Shown: positions 1 through 5,741 of the stretch, in pieces
How positions within the stretch are numbered: position 1 is the stretch's first letter
Layout of the letters: every line of letters starts with the position of its first letter
From: CAZVUW01 sp964629825
GTDB taxonomy: Bacteria; Actinomycetota; Nitriliruptoria; Euzebyales; Egibacteraceae
Length of the DNA: 8,354 nucleotides
Assembly (NCBI GenBank): GCA_964629825.1
Contig: CAZVUW010000117.1
Span: 1 to 8,354 of the forward strand
Direction of reading: 5' to 3'
Program-made: the position numbers and the translations under genes
The notes under the pieces: generated by a model
What the model was told of the DNA's origin: nothing
What the model saw: the letters and a program-made list of their open reading frames with translations, nothing else
Database searches by the model: none

Positions 1-96
1 GACGCCCGCGTGCTGTCGATCTTCGAGGGCGCCGACGAGACGCTGGCGCTGCGGGTCATCAGCCGCCGCCTGTTGGAGGACGCCCTTCGCCGGTGA
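1..96 (+). CDS. Acyl-CoA dehydrogenase, C-terminal fragment (5' end outside window)
   Basis: The first 31 codons and a TGA stop give the end of a flavin-dependent acyl-CoA dehydrogenase, which would introduce the alpha,beta double bond into an acyl-CoA during fatty or branched-chain acid breakdown. The visible tail reads DARVLSIFEGADETLALRVI and continues with a basic ISRRLLEDALRR end. The F-E-G segment (residues 8-10 of the fragment) aligns with the Y-E-G-T segment of the family, where Glu is the catalytic base in MCAD-like enzymes. The following LALRVI-x-RRLL helix is the usual C-terminal helix. Only the tail is present, so substrate class cannot be judged. It converges on the CoA-ester lyase with 13 bp between stops, and no clear terminator hairpin is visible there. 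The family call rests on a short motif. Confidence 0.72.
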   Translation, partial: DARVLSIFEGADETLALRVISRRLLEDALRR

Positions 97-109
97 TCGA
101 GCCGGGAGG

Positions 110-1075
110 TCAGCCGCGTCGGTCGGCGGGGCGGACCTTCATGCCCGCCGCGCGCCCGCGCATCGAGGTGACCTCGGCCATCTTGCGGCTGGCCTCATCG
201 ATCATCTCGTCGCCGAACATCACCGCGCCGCGCGCGTCGACCTCGGTCGCCCGGCGGTAGGCGGCGAGGATGTCCTCGGCGCGCTCGAACTCCTCCTGGG
301 TGGGGGCGTAGACCTCGTTGGCGATGTCGATCTGCGCCGGGTGCAGGACCCACTTGCCGTCGTAGCCCAGCAGCTGGCTGCGCCGGGCGACCTGGCGGTA
401 GCCCTCGGCGTCGTGGATCTTGGCGTAGGGGCCGTCGATCGCCTGCAGGCCGGCCGTGCGGGCGGCCACCAGGATGCGCATCAGCACCCAGTGCCAGTGG
501 TCCCCCGGGTAGTCGGGCAGGATCTCGCCGACCGTGAGGCTGCGCATGCCGAGCGCCGCCGCCATGTCGCCCGGGCCGAAGATGAGCGTCTCCAGGCGGT
601 CCGAGGCGTGCGCGATCTCGTCGATCAGGGTCAGACCGGGGCCGTTCTCGATCTGCGCCTCGATGCCGATCTGGTGGTCGAAGCCCTTGGTCTCCTCGAT
701 CATGCGCAGCAGGTGGTCGACGAACTCGACCTCCCCCGGGGCCTGCACCTTGGGGATCATGATGCAGTCGAGCTGCTCGCCAGCGGCCTCGACCACCTCG
801 ATCACGTCGCGGTAGGCCCAGTGCGTGTCGATGGCGTTGATGCGCACGACGACCGTCTTGTCGCCCCAGTCGTGCTCGCGCAGCGCGTTGATGACGTTGC
901 CGCGGGCGGCCTCCTTCTCGCCAGGGGCGACGGAGTCCTCGAGGTCCAGGAAGACCTCGTCCGCGGGCAGGCCGGGGGCCTTGGCGAGCATCTTGGGCGA
1001 GCTCCCGGGCACCGCCAGGCAGGAGCGCCGGGGCCTGGCCTTCGGCTGCACATCACCGGTCGCAGAGTGCTCCAT
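110..1075 (-). CDS. CoA-ester lyase, malyl-CoA lyase/CitE family (HpcH/HpaI aldolase superfamily)
   Basis: This 321-residue protein is a TIM-barrel lyase of the HpcH/HpaI-CitE superfamily, which cleaves or forms C-C bonds in CoA thioesters such as malyl-CoA or beta-methylmalyl-CoA (giving glyoxylate plus acetyl- or propionyl-CoA). Visible marks are the FLDLEDSVAP strand (42-51), the substrate-binding Arg in VVVRIN (R78), IMIPKV (105-110), a probable Mg-binding Glu in QIENGPG (E143) and Asp in FGPGDMA (D170), then WHW (194-196), DGP (214-216), ARRS (230-233) and GKWVLHP (240-246). From memory, the stretch 69-110 and the GKW-HP-Q-ANEV block resemble proteobacterial L-malyl-CoA/beta-methylmalyl-CoA lyase (Mcl1) more than citrate lyase beta subunit, and no citrate lyase alpha or gamma genes are visible. 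The ATG at 1075 is supported by GGAGG 9 nt upstream (1085-1089). The neighbouring acyl-CoA dehydrogenase fits a CoA-thioester role. Family is firm; exact substrate is inferred. Confidence 0.88.
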   Translation of the reverse strand: MEHSATGDVQPKARPRRSCLAVPGSSPKMLAKAPGLPADEVFLDLEDSVAPGEKEAARGNVINALREHDWGDKTVVVRINAIDTHWAYRDVIEVVEAAGEQLDCIMIPKVQAPGEVEFVDHLLRMIEETKGFDHQIGIEAQIENGPGLTLIDEIAHASDRLETLIFGPGDMAAALGMRSLTVGEILPDYPGDHWHWVLMRILVAARTAGLQAIDGPYAKIHDAEGYRQVARRSQLLGYDGKWVLHPAQIDIANEVYAPTQEEFERAEDILAAYRRATEVDARGAVMFGDEMIDEASRKMAEVTSMRGRAAGMKVRPADRRG

Positions 1076-1120
1076 CGCTTGTCGCCTCCAGGTCGCGGGA
1101 ACGCCGGCGAGCGTACAGGC

Positions 1121-1133
1121 CGGTCCTGGACCG
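1121..1133. promoter_or_regulatory. Near-perfect palindrome and possible -10 box upstream of the CoA-ester lyase
   Basis: The 65-bp gap between the phosphatase stop and the lyase start holds CGGTCC-T-GGACCG, two 6-bp arms around one central base. Just downstream on the - strand is TACGCT (1115-1110), which fits a TANNNT -10 box and would place a transcript start near 1103, about 28 nt before the ATG. I see no convincing -35. The palindrome would lie directly upstream of the -10, a plausible operator position, but 6-bp palindromes in GC-rich DNA often arise by chance. The lyase may instead be read through from the phosphatase. Confidence 0.25.
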
Positions 1134-1140
1134 CGCCGAA

Positions 1141-2940
1141 TCAGCCCGGCAGCACGCGGAAGGCGAGCAGCGCCACGTCGTCGCGTGCGCGACCGCCCTG
1201 GAAGAGGTCGACCTCCGCGCCGAGGGCCGCCACCAGCGCGGCGGACGAGTCGGCCGGCGCGGTTGCCAGCCGGGCGCGCAGACCGCGTCCACCCATGAAG
1301 CTGCCGTCCGCCGCGCGCGCCTCGGTCACCCCGTCGGTGTAGAGCAGCAGCACGTCGCCCGGCTCCAGGTCGACAACGACGTCCTCGAGCGGGCAGCCCT
1401 CCATCACCCCGAGCACAACCCCCGAGACGTAGATCGTCTCGATCGTGCCGTCGCGGCGGCGGATCAGCGGCGGGACGTGACCGCCGCTGGAGATCGTGCA
1501 GCGCAGATGCCCGCCCGGCCGCGTCTCCAGCGCGGCGGCCGCGACCGTGGCGATGATCCGGTCGGGGTCGGCGTCCTCGGCGAGCAGCACGTCGTTCAGG
1601 GTCCCGAGCATCCGGCTGGGCGCCGCCTCGTGCATCGCCGCCGCCCGCAGGGTGTGCCGCGCCAGGCCCGTGACCGCCGCGGCGGCCGGTCCCTTGCCGA
1701 CCACGTCGCCGATGACGGCCAGCCAGCGCCCGTCCGGCAGCTCGAAGACGTCGTAGAAGTCCCCGCCGACCTCGGCGCCCGTCCCGGACGGCCGGTAGTG
1801 CCGCGCCAGGTCGATCCCCTCGATCGTCGGCAGCTTGGGCGGAAGAAGGCTGTGCTGGAGCGTCCGAGCGATCGTGTTGGCGGACGAGTACAGCTCGGCG
1901 TTGTCGAGGGCGAGCGCGGCTCGCCGGCCGATCTCCTCCAGGAGCGGCATGTGCTCGGTCTCGTAGCGCAGCGCCGATCGTGCCAGGAAGGCGAGCGCTC
2001 CCAGCGGCCGGCCGCGCGCCACGAGGGGGATCACCGCCGCCGAGGACACGCCGAGCTGGCGCAGGATCGCGCGGTGCACCTCGTCCTGGCCGACCTCGTC
2101 GATCAGGCGCTCATCGACCAGGGGAACCAGCAGCGGCTCGCCCGTGCGCAGAACCGCCCCGATGCCGGAGGGGGCGTCGGGCCGCGGCGGATAGCCGGTC
2201 AGCCGGCACAGCGCAGGCAGGTCGGCGTCGCTGCCCCCCAGCGCCATCCGGCGCACGCGGCCGTCGGAGATGAGGTCGAGCAGCGCCCAGTCCGCCAGCC
2301 GCGGGACCACGATCCGTCCCAGGGTCTCGACGGTCGTGCGCCAGCCGAGCGACTCGGCGAGCGCAACGCTGGCCTCGGCCAGCAGGCTCAGCTGCTCGCC
2401 GGCGCCCTCGGCCTCGCGCTGGTAGGTCCGGGCCGCCGACAGCGCCTCATGCAGCGCCAGCTCCGTGTCGACGCAGGCGGCGAGGTCGCGCAGGTCGGCG
2501 ATCTCGCACTCGCGCCACTCGCGCGGCGTCGGCGCCACGACGCAGAACGACCCGATCGGAGTCCCGGCGCCATCGAGCACCGGCACCCCCAGGTAGGCGA
2601 CCAGGCGCGGGTCGGACGGGGGCGGCAGGTGCTCGGGCCGCTCGGCACGCAGATCGCTGACCGCGACGACCTGACCGCTGCTCATCACGTGAGCGCAGTA
2701 GGGGACGGTGTCCAGCGGCTCGGGCTCCGGAGCGCCGAAGGGATAGCCGACGGAGCCCACGGTCAGATGCCGGTCGGCGTCGGCCAGCGACAGGACCGCC
2801 ACCGGGACGTCGAGGAGGCGCGCCGCCAGACGGGTCAACCGGTCCATCGACCGGGGCGGGCGCTCGCCGCCCACGTCGGGGCTGCGCACCTCGGGGGAGC
2901 GCTGCCTCGACCTGGTGAACTCCGTGGGAGCCCGTGCCAT
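1141..2940 (-). CDS. GAF-GAF-PP2C (SpoIIE/RsbU-type) serine/threonine phosphatase
   Basis: This 599-residue cytosolic protein joins two sensor domains to an output phosphatase of the kind that dephosphorylates STAS anti-anti-sigma factors in partner-switching stress control. GAF 1 spans about 33-160, with YCAHVMSSG (81-89), VVAVSDLRAE (91-100) and YLGVPVLDGAGTPIGSFCVV (116-135). A probable helical linker (160-190) leads to GAF 2 (about 188-345). The phosphatase domain starts after LQHSLLPP (361-368), the usual entry to this family, and keeps all expected metal-binding acids: GGDFYD (392-397), GDVVGKG (411-417, D412), YTDGVTEAR (534-542, D536) and RDDVALL (586-592). No transmembrane segment, HATPase anti-sigma module or STAS domain is fused or adjacent, so its partner is elsewhere. 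The ATG at 2940 has only a weak G-rich upstream sequence. Met32 (2847) is an alternative, but it would begin directly at the GAF fold. The phosphatase call is firm; the ligand is unknown. Confidence 0.93.
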   Translation of the reverse strand: MARAPTEFTRSRQRSPEVRSPDVGGERPPRSMDRLTRLAARLLDVPVAVLSLADADRHLTVGSVGYPFGAPEPEPLDTVPYCAHVMSSGQVVAVSDLRAERPEHLPPPSDPRLVAYLGVPVLDGAGTPIGSFCVVAPTPREWRECEIADLRDLAACVDTELALHEALSAARTYQREAEGAGEQLSLLAEASVALAESLGWRTTVETLGRIVVPRLADWALLDLISDGRVRRMALGGSDADLPALCRLTGYPPRPDAPSGIGAVLRTGEPLLVPLVDERLIDEVGQDEVHRAILRQLGVSSAAVIPLVARGRPLGALAFLARSALRYETEHMPLLEEIGRRAALALDNAELYSSANTIARTLQHSLLPPKLPTIEGIDLARHYRPSGTGAEVGGDFYDVFELPDGRWLAVIGDVVGKGPAAAAVTGLARHTLRAAAMHEAAPSRMLGTLNDVLLAEDADPDRIIATVAAAALETRPGGHLRCTISSGGHVPPLIRRRDGTIETIYVSGVVLGVMEGCPLEDVVVDLEPGDVLLLYTDGVTEARAADGSFMGGRGLRARLATAPADSSAALVAALGAEVDLFQGGRARDDVALLAFRVLPG

Positions 2941-3060
2941 GCCCGTGCCCCGTGCTCGCAGGCGATCAAGGCGCCATGGCGGTTCCCGGCTCCGTCGACG
3001 GGCGCCGCAAGGCTCGGGACAGCGTACCGGACGATGGCCTCGCTGCGCCCTGCTGGCGCG
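2941..3060 (-). promoter_or_regulatory. Leader region of the phosphatase gene, with weak promoter candidate
   Basis: The 120 bp between the esterase stop and the phosphatase start presumably carries the phosphatase promoter, because this gap is much wider than the overlaps within the upstream operon. The only -10-like element I find on the - strand is TACGCT at 3026-3021, the same hexamer seen before the CoA-ester lyase, and it has no recognisable -35. A long leader of about 70 nt would follow. No strong hairpin with a U-tract ends the esterase operon here, so read-through is possible. Confidence 0.25.
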
Positions 3061-4041
3061 TCACGAAGCGGGCGCGCCGTCCCACCAACCGCGCAGCACG
3101 CCGCCGAGCGCACGCAGATGCTCGGCCGCCTCGGGGATCACCGCGGTCCAGCGGATGTAGCCGTGCAGCAGCCCCTGGGCCATGACGGCCGTGACGGGGA
3201 CGCCGGCATCGGCCAGGGCGCGGGCGTAGGCGATCCCCTCGTCGCGCAGCGGGTCGTGGGAGGCCACCAGGACGTGGGCCGGTGCCACGCCCGCGAGGTC
3301 ATCGGCGTGCAGCGGTGCCGCGTCCGGGTTGGTCCGGTGGGCCGGATCCGGCAGGTAGTGCTCGTAGAACCAGCGCATGCTCTGCTCGGTGAGGGCGTAG
3401 CCGCTGGCGTAGCGCCGCATCGACGGCCAGTCCCCGCCGGCGTCGGCGGTCGGGTAGATGAGCAGCTGGCCCACGAGGGCGGGCGTCCAGCCCTCCCGTG
3501 CGGCGCGGCGCGCCACGGCCGTCGCCAGCGCCGCGCCCGCCGAGTCACCGGCGACCGCGACGCGGGCCGGATCGATGCCCAGCTCCGCCGCCCGCTGCAG
3601 CACGTCCCGGGTGGCGGCGACCGCGTCCTCGACCGGCGCGGGGAAGGGGTGCTCGGGGGCCAACCGGTAGTCAATCGACACGACCACTCCGCCGCTGCCG
3701 TCCGCGAGCCGCCTGGCGACGTCGTCGTATGACTCCAGGCTGCCGATCACCCAGCCGCCGCCGTGCAGGAACACCGCCGCCGGGGCGGGCGACTCGGTCA
3801 GCGCGGCGGGTCGGTACACCCATGCCCGCAGCGGCCCCTCCGCTCCGGACACTGTGATCTCGGTGACCTCCATCGGCGCGTCCAGCGGGGCGGCCAGCGT
3901 CGCGATGGCCGCGTCGGAGAGCGCCCGGGCCTGCTCCGGGGTGCACTCGTACACCGGCGGCGCCCCCGAGGCGGCGACCCGCTTCAGGTGCGCCTGCGAC
4001 TCGGGCGTGAGCTCGTCCGCGGGTGCAGGGAGGTCGATCAT
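3061..4041 (-). CDS. Alpha/beta hydrolase, hormone-sensitive lipase family esterase (family IV)
   Basis: This 326-residue serine hydrolase should cleave short- to medium-chain carboxylic esters. An N-terminal helical cap (about 10-55) is followed by the alpha/beta-hydrolase core. The oxyanion-hole motif HGGGW is at 93-97 and the family-typical YRLAPEHPFPAPVEDA at 125-140. The nucleophile elbow GDSAG (165-169) holds Ser167, the acid is Asp263 in DPLRDEG (263-269), and the histidine is His293 in LLHGY, so the triad is intact. There is no signal peptide, so it is probably cytoplasmic. The ATG at 4041 overlaps the stop of the acetyltransferase (ATGA, 4038-4041), with GGGAG (4050-4054) 8 nt upstream, implying coupled translation as the last gene of the operon. 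The fold and catalytic class are clear; the natural substrate is unknown. Confidence 0.93.
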   Translation of the reverse strand: MIDLPAPADELTPESQAHLKRVAASGAPPVYECTPEQARALSDAAIATLAAPLDAPMEVTEITVSGAEGPLRAWVYRPAALTESPAPAAVFLHGGGWVIGSLESYDDVARRLADGSGGVVVSIDYRLAPEHPFPAPVEDAVAATRDVLQRAAELGIDPARVAVAGDSAGAALATAVARRAAREGWTPALVGQLLIYPTADAGGDWPSMRRYASGYALTEQSMRWFYEHYLPDPAHRTNPDAAPLHADDLAGVAPAHVLVASHDPLRDEGIAYARALADAGVPVTAVMAQGLLHGYIRWTAVIPEAAEHLRALGGVLRGWWDGAPAS

Positions 4042-4556
4042 CGGCTGGACTCCCGATCCAGGCGCTTGCCGAGGTGGCGCGAGCGCGGTGAGCCGGCGTA
4101 GTAGCCGTAGGGTTCGATCGGCTCGAAGCCGGCGGAGGCGTACAGGGCGAGGGCCTCGGGCTGCTCGGTCCCGCTCTCGAGCCGGAGCTCCGCGTAGCCG
4201 GCGGCCCTCGCCGTGTCCTCGAGCGCGCTGAGGATCGCCCTGGCGACGCCGCGGCCGCGCGCCCCAGGGACCACGTACATGCGCTTGATCTCAGCGCTGG
4301 TCGCGCTGTAGCGCCGTACGCCGCCGCAGCCCACGGGCTCCCCGTCGAGCTCGGCGATCACGAAGCGGCCCGCCGGCGGCGTGAACTCCTCCGGGTGCGG
4401 CGGCGGGGCGGTGTCGGGGCTGCCGTAGCGCTCGGCCAGGTCCTCCATGAGCTCGTCGATGAGGCGCTGCGCCGCCTCCTCGCGCACGTCCGCCGTGCGG
4501 ACGGTGACCTGCCTCGTGGGGTCGGTGCGGCGGTCGTCGCCGCTGGGGCCGCTCAC
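4038..4556 (-). CDS. GNAT-family N-acetyltransferase
   Basis: With the GTG start at 4556 this is a 172-residue GCN5-related acetyltransferase, transferring acetyl from acetyl-CoA to an unidentified amine. The fold is visible in order: VTVRTADV strand and helix (17-45), RFVIAELDGEPVGCGGVR (64-81), then motif A, IKRMYVVPGARGRGVARAIL (90-109), with the R-x-x-G-x-A pyrophosphate-binding loop at 100-105, and motif B, ALALYASAGFEPI (135-147). The reading frame is open up to 4634, but the extra 26 residues are proline/arginine/alanine-rich and lie inside the oxidoreductase gene. The GTG at 4556 forms a GTGA overlap with the upstream stop and has GGAGG (4561-4565) 4 nt before it, so I prefer it. The family is clear; the substrate cannot be read from sequence. 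Confidence 0.88.
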   Translation of the reverse strand: MSGPSGDDRRTDPTRQVTVRTADVREEAAQRLIDELMEDLAERYGSPDTAPPPHPEEFTPPAGRFVIAELDGEPVGCGGVRRYSATSAEIKRMYVVPGARGRGVARAILSALEDTARAAGYAELRLESGTEQPEALALYASAGFEPIEPYGYYAGSPRSRHLGKRLDRESSR

Positions 4557-5575
4557 AGCGCCTCCAGCAGCGGCTCGAGGACCTCGGGCTGGCTCGTGCC
4601 GAGGATCAGCGTCCCGACGCGGGAGGCCTTCCACGCCTCGAGCCGCTCCACGATCCGGGGCACCGGTCCCACCAGGGCCATCTCGTCGACCAGCTCGTCC
4701 GGCACCTTGGTCGCGGCCTCCTCCTTGCGTCCCTCCAGATACAGCGTCTGCACCTCCTCGGCCGCCTGCTCGAAGCCGTAGCGGCGTGCGAGGTCGTTGT
4801 AGAAGTTGCGCCCCTTGGCGCCCATGCCCCCGATGTACAGGGCGAACAGCGGACGCAGCGCGTCGCGGCAGGCGTCCAGGTCCTCTCCTGCGGCGACGTG
4901 AACGGTGGCGGCGATGTCGAGGTCGGCCGCCGCGCGACCGCCGGCCGCGAACCCGCTCTCGAGCGCGGCGTCGAAGATGTGCTCGCGCTCGGGCGAGTAG
5001 AAGATCGGCAGCCAGCCGTCCGCGATCTCCGCCGCCAGGGCCACGTTGCGTGGTCCGATGGCTGCAAGGTAGATCGGGATCCGCTCCCGCACGGGGTGGA
5101 GGATCGACTTGAGCGGCTTGCCCAGACCGGTCGCGTCCGGCTGCCGGTAGGGGATCTGGTAGGCCTCGCCGTCGTGCTCGAGCGGCTCGGCGCGGCTGAT
5201 GGCCTTGCGCACGATCTCCACGTACTCGCGGGTGCGCTGCAGGGGGCGTCCGTAGGCGACCCCGTGCCAGCCCTCGACCACCTGCGGTCCCGACATGCCT
5301 AGGCCCAGGACGAAGCGCCCGCCCGACAGGGCATCCAGCGTCATCGCCGTCATGGCCGTGTTCGCCGGAGTGCGCGCGGGGATCTGCATGATCGCGCTGC
5401 CCAGCTTGATGCGCTCCGTCCGCGCGGCTAGGTAGGCCAGCACCGTGACGCAGTCCGACCCGTAGGCCTCGGCCGCCCAGACCGAGTCGACGCCCAGCCG
5501 GTCCGCGTGCTCGACCAGGCCCACGACGTCTCCCATCGCGGCACCGCTGTAGCCGATGCTGAGCCCGAGTCGCAT
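4553..5575 (-). CDS. LLM-class, probably F420-dependent oxidoreductase (Rv3520c-like)
   Basis: From the ATG at 5575 this is a 340-residue bacterial-luciferase-like TIM-barrel enzyme, of the subgroup that usually takes hydride from reduced coenzyme F420. It starts MRLGLSIGYSG and shows AEAYGSD (35-41), IPARTPANTAMTAMTLDALS (65-84), GGRFVLGLGMSGPQVVEGW (85-103), LQRTREYVEIVR (112-123), PIYLAAIGPRNVALAAEIAD (167-186) followed by GWLPIFYSP, and late ALYIGGMGAKGRNFY (245-259) and VPDELVDEMALVG (291-303). The arrangement closely matches my recollection of mycobacterial Rv3520c-type proteins, whose physiological substrate I do not know. The frame is open to 5620, but GGAGG at 5581-5585 sits 5 nt before the inner ATG and the family begins at exactly this residue, so the 15 extra residues are rejected. 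It is the first gene of the operon and its stop overlaps the acetyltransferase start. FMN rather than F420 use cannot be excluded. Confidence 0.9.
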   Translation of the reverse strand: MRLGLSIGYSGAAMGDVVGLVEHADRLGVDSVWAAEAYGSDCVTVLAYLAARTERIKLGSAIMQIPARTPANTAMTAMTLDALSGGRFVLGLGMSGPQVVEGWHGVAYGRPLQRTREYVEIVRKAISRAEPLEHDGEAYQIPYRQPDATGLGKPLKSILHPVRERIPIYLAAIGPRNVALAAEIADGWLPIFYSPEREHIFDAALESGFAAGGRAAADLDIAATVHVAAGEDLDACRDALRPLFALYIGGMGAKGRNFYNDLARRYGFEQAAEEVQTLYLEGRKEEAATKVPDELVDEMALVGPVPRIVERLEAWKASRVGTLILGTSQPEVLEPLLEAL

Positions 5576-5580
5576 CTCCA

Positions 5581-5585
5581 CCTCC
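5581..5585 (-). promoter_or_regulatory. Ribosome binding site that sets the oxidoreductase start
   Basis: On the - strand GGAGG is followed by five bases (TGGAG) and the ATG at 5575. It is an almost ideal Shine-Dalgarno sequence and decides against the longer frame beginning at 5620, which would place this site inside coding sequence. Confidence 0.8.
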
Positions 5586-5590
5586 GTCCA

Positions 5591-5608
5591 GCGCCCCGCG
5601 GAGGGCGC
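5591..5608. promoter_or_regulatory. Inverted repeat in the leader of the oxidoreductase operon
   Basis: GCGCCC (5591-5596) and GGGCGC (5603-5608) are perfect 6-bp arms around a 6-base loop. They lie just upstream of the ribosome binding site of the oxidoreductase. If transcription starts from the candidate TAACTT -10 (5624-5619), the repeat would be at the very 5' end of the mRNA or cover the start site. It could be an operator or a small RNA hairpin. Chance occurrence is possible in DNA of this GC content. Confidence 0.3.
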
Positions 5609-5722
5609 GGTCGTCGCCAAGTTAGCGGCGCACGGCTCCTACCGAGGGAGGAGACCCGGTTCGTGCCGTCGGCGGAGGCCACGGTGTGGGCACGTGGCTA
5701 CGGTGACCACGGAGATGGCTGA

Positions 5723-5730
5723 AGGGGAGG
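5723..5730 (+). promoter_or_regulatory. Ribosome binding site that sets the first kinase start
   Basis: AGGGGAGG lies 11 nt before the ATG at 5742. The spacing is long but the match is strong. The other in-frame ATG at 5715 has a GGAG directly abutting it, leaving no spacer, and the frame further upstream runs into the leader of the opposite gene. Confidence 0.5.
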
Positions 5731-5741
5731 CGAGAGCACTC

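Larger units (their letters stand above)
5576..5741. promoter_or_regulatory. Divergent promoter region between oxidoreductase operon and two-component operon
   Basis: This 166-bp gap must drive transcription both ways. On the - strand TAACTT (5624-5619) is a fair -10 and the most AT-rich spot in the gap; a start near 5612 would give a leader of about 37 nt. On the + strand TACGGT (5699-5704) is a weaker -10 candidate, with an expected start near 5711 and a leader of about 31 nt to the kinase ATG. Neither has a recognisable -35 box, which is common in GC-rich actinobacteria. The gap also holds the inverted repeat at 5591-5608. The divergent layout allows the two-component regulator to control both operons, but no shared operator repeat is obvious. 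Confidence 0.45.

Noticed and set aside
80..130. A bidirectional terminator between the converging acyl-CoA dehydrogenase and lyase genes
   Set aside because: The spacer is only 13 bp and I could not find a stable stem with a T-tract on either strand. Short CCGG-type matches are too weak to call.
1477..3732. A 751-codon open frame on the + strand opposite the phosphatase and esterase
   Set aside because: It is antisense to two genes with complete catalytic motifs, has a composition dominated by Arg, Gly, Ala, Pro and Gln, and shows no domain. Long antisense frames are expected in GC-rich genomes with strong third-position bias.
4557..4634. N-terminal extension of the acetyltransferase to an ATG at 4634
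   Set aside because: The 26 extra residues have no GNAT character and would overlap the oxidoreductase gene by 82 bp. The GTG at 4556 has GGAGG upstream and a 4-bp overlap.
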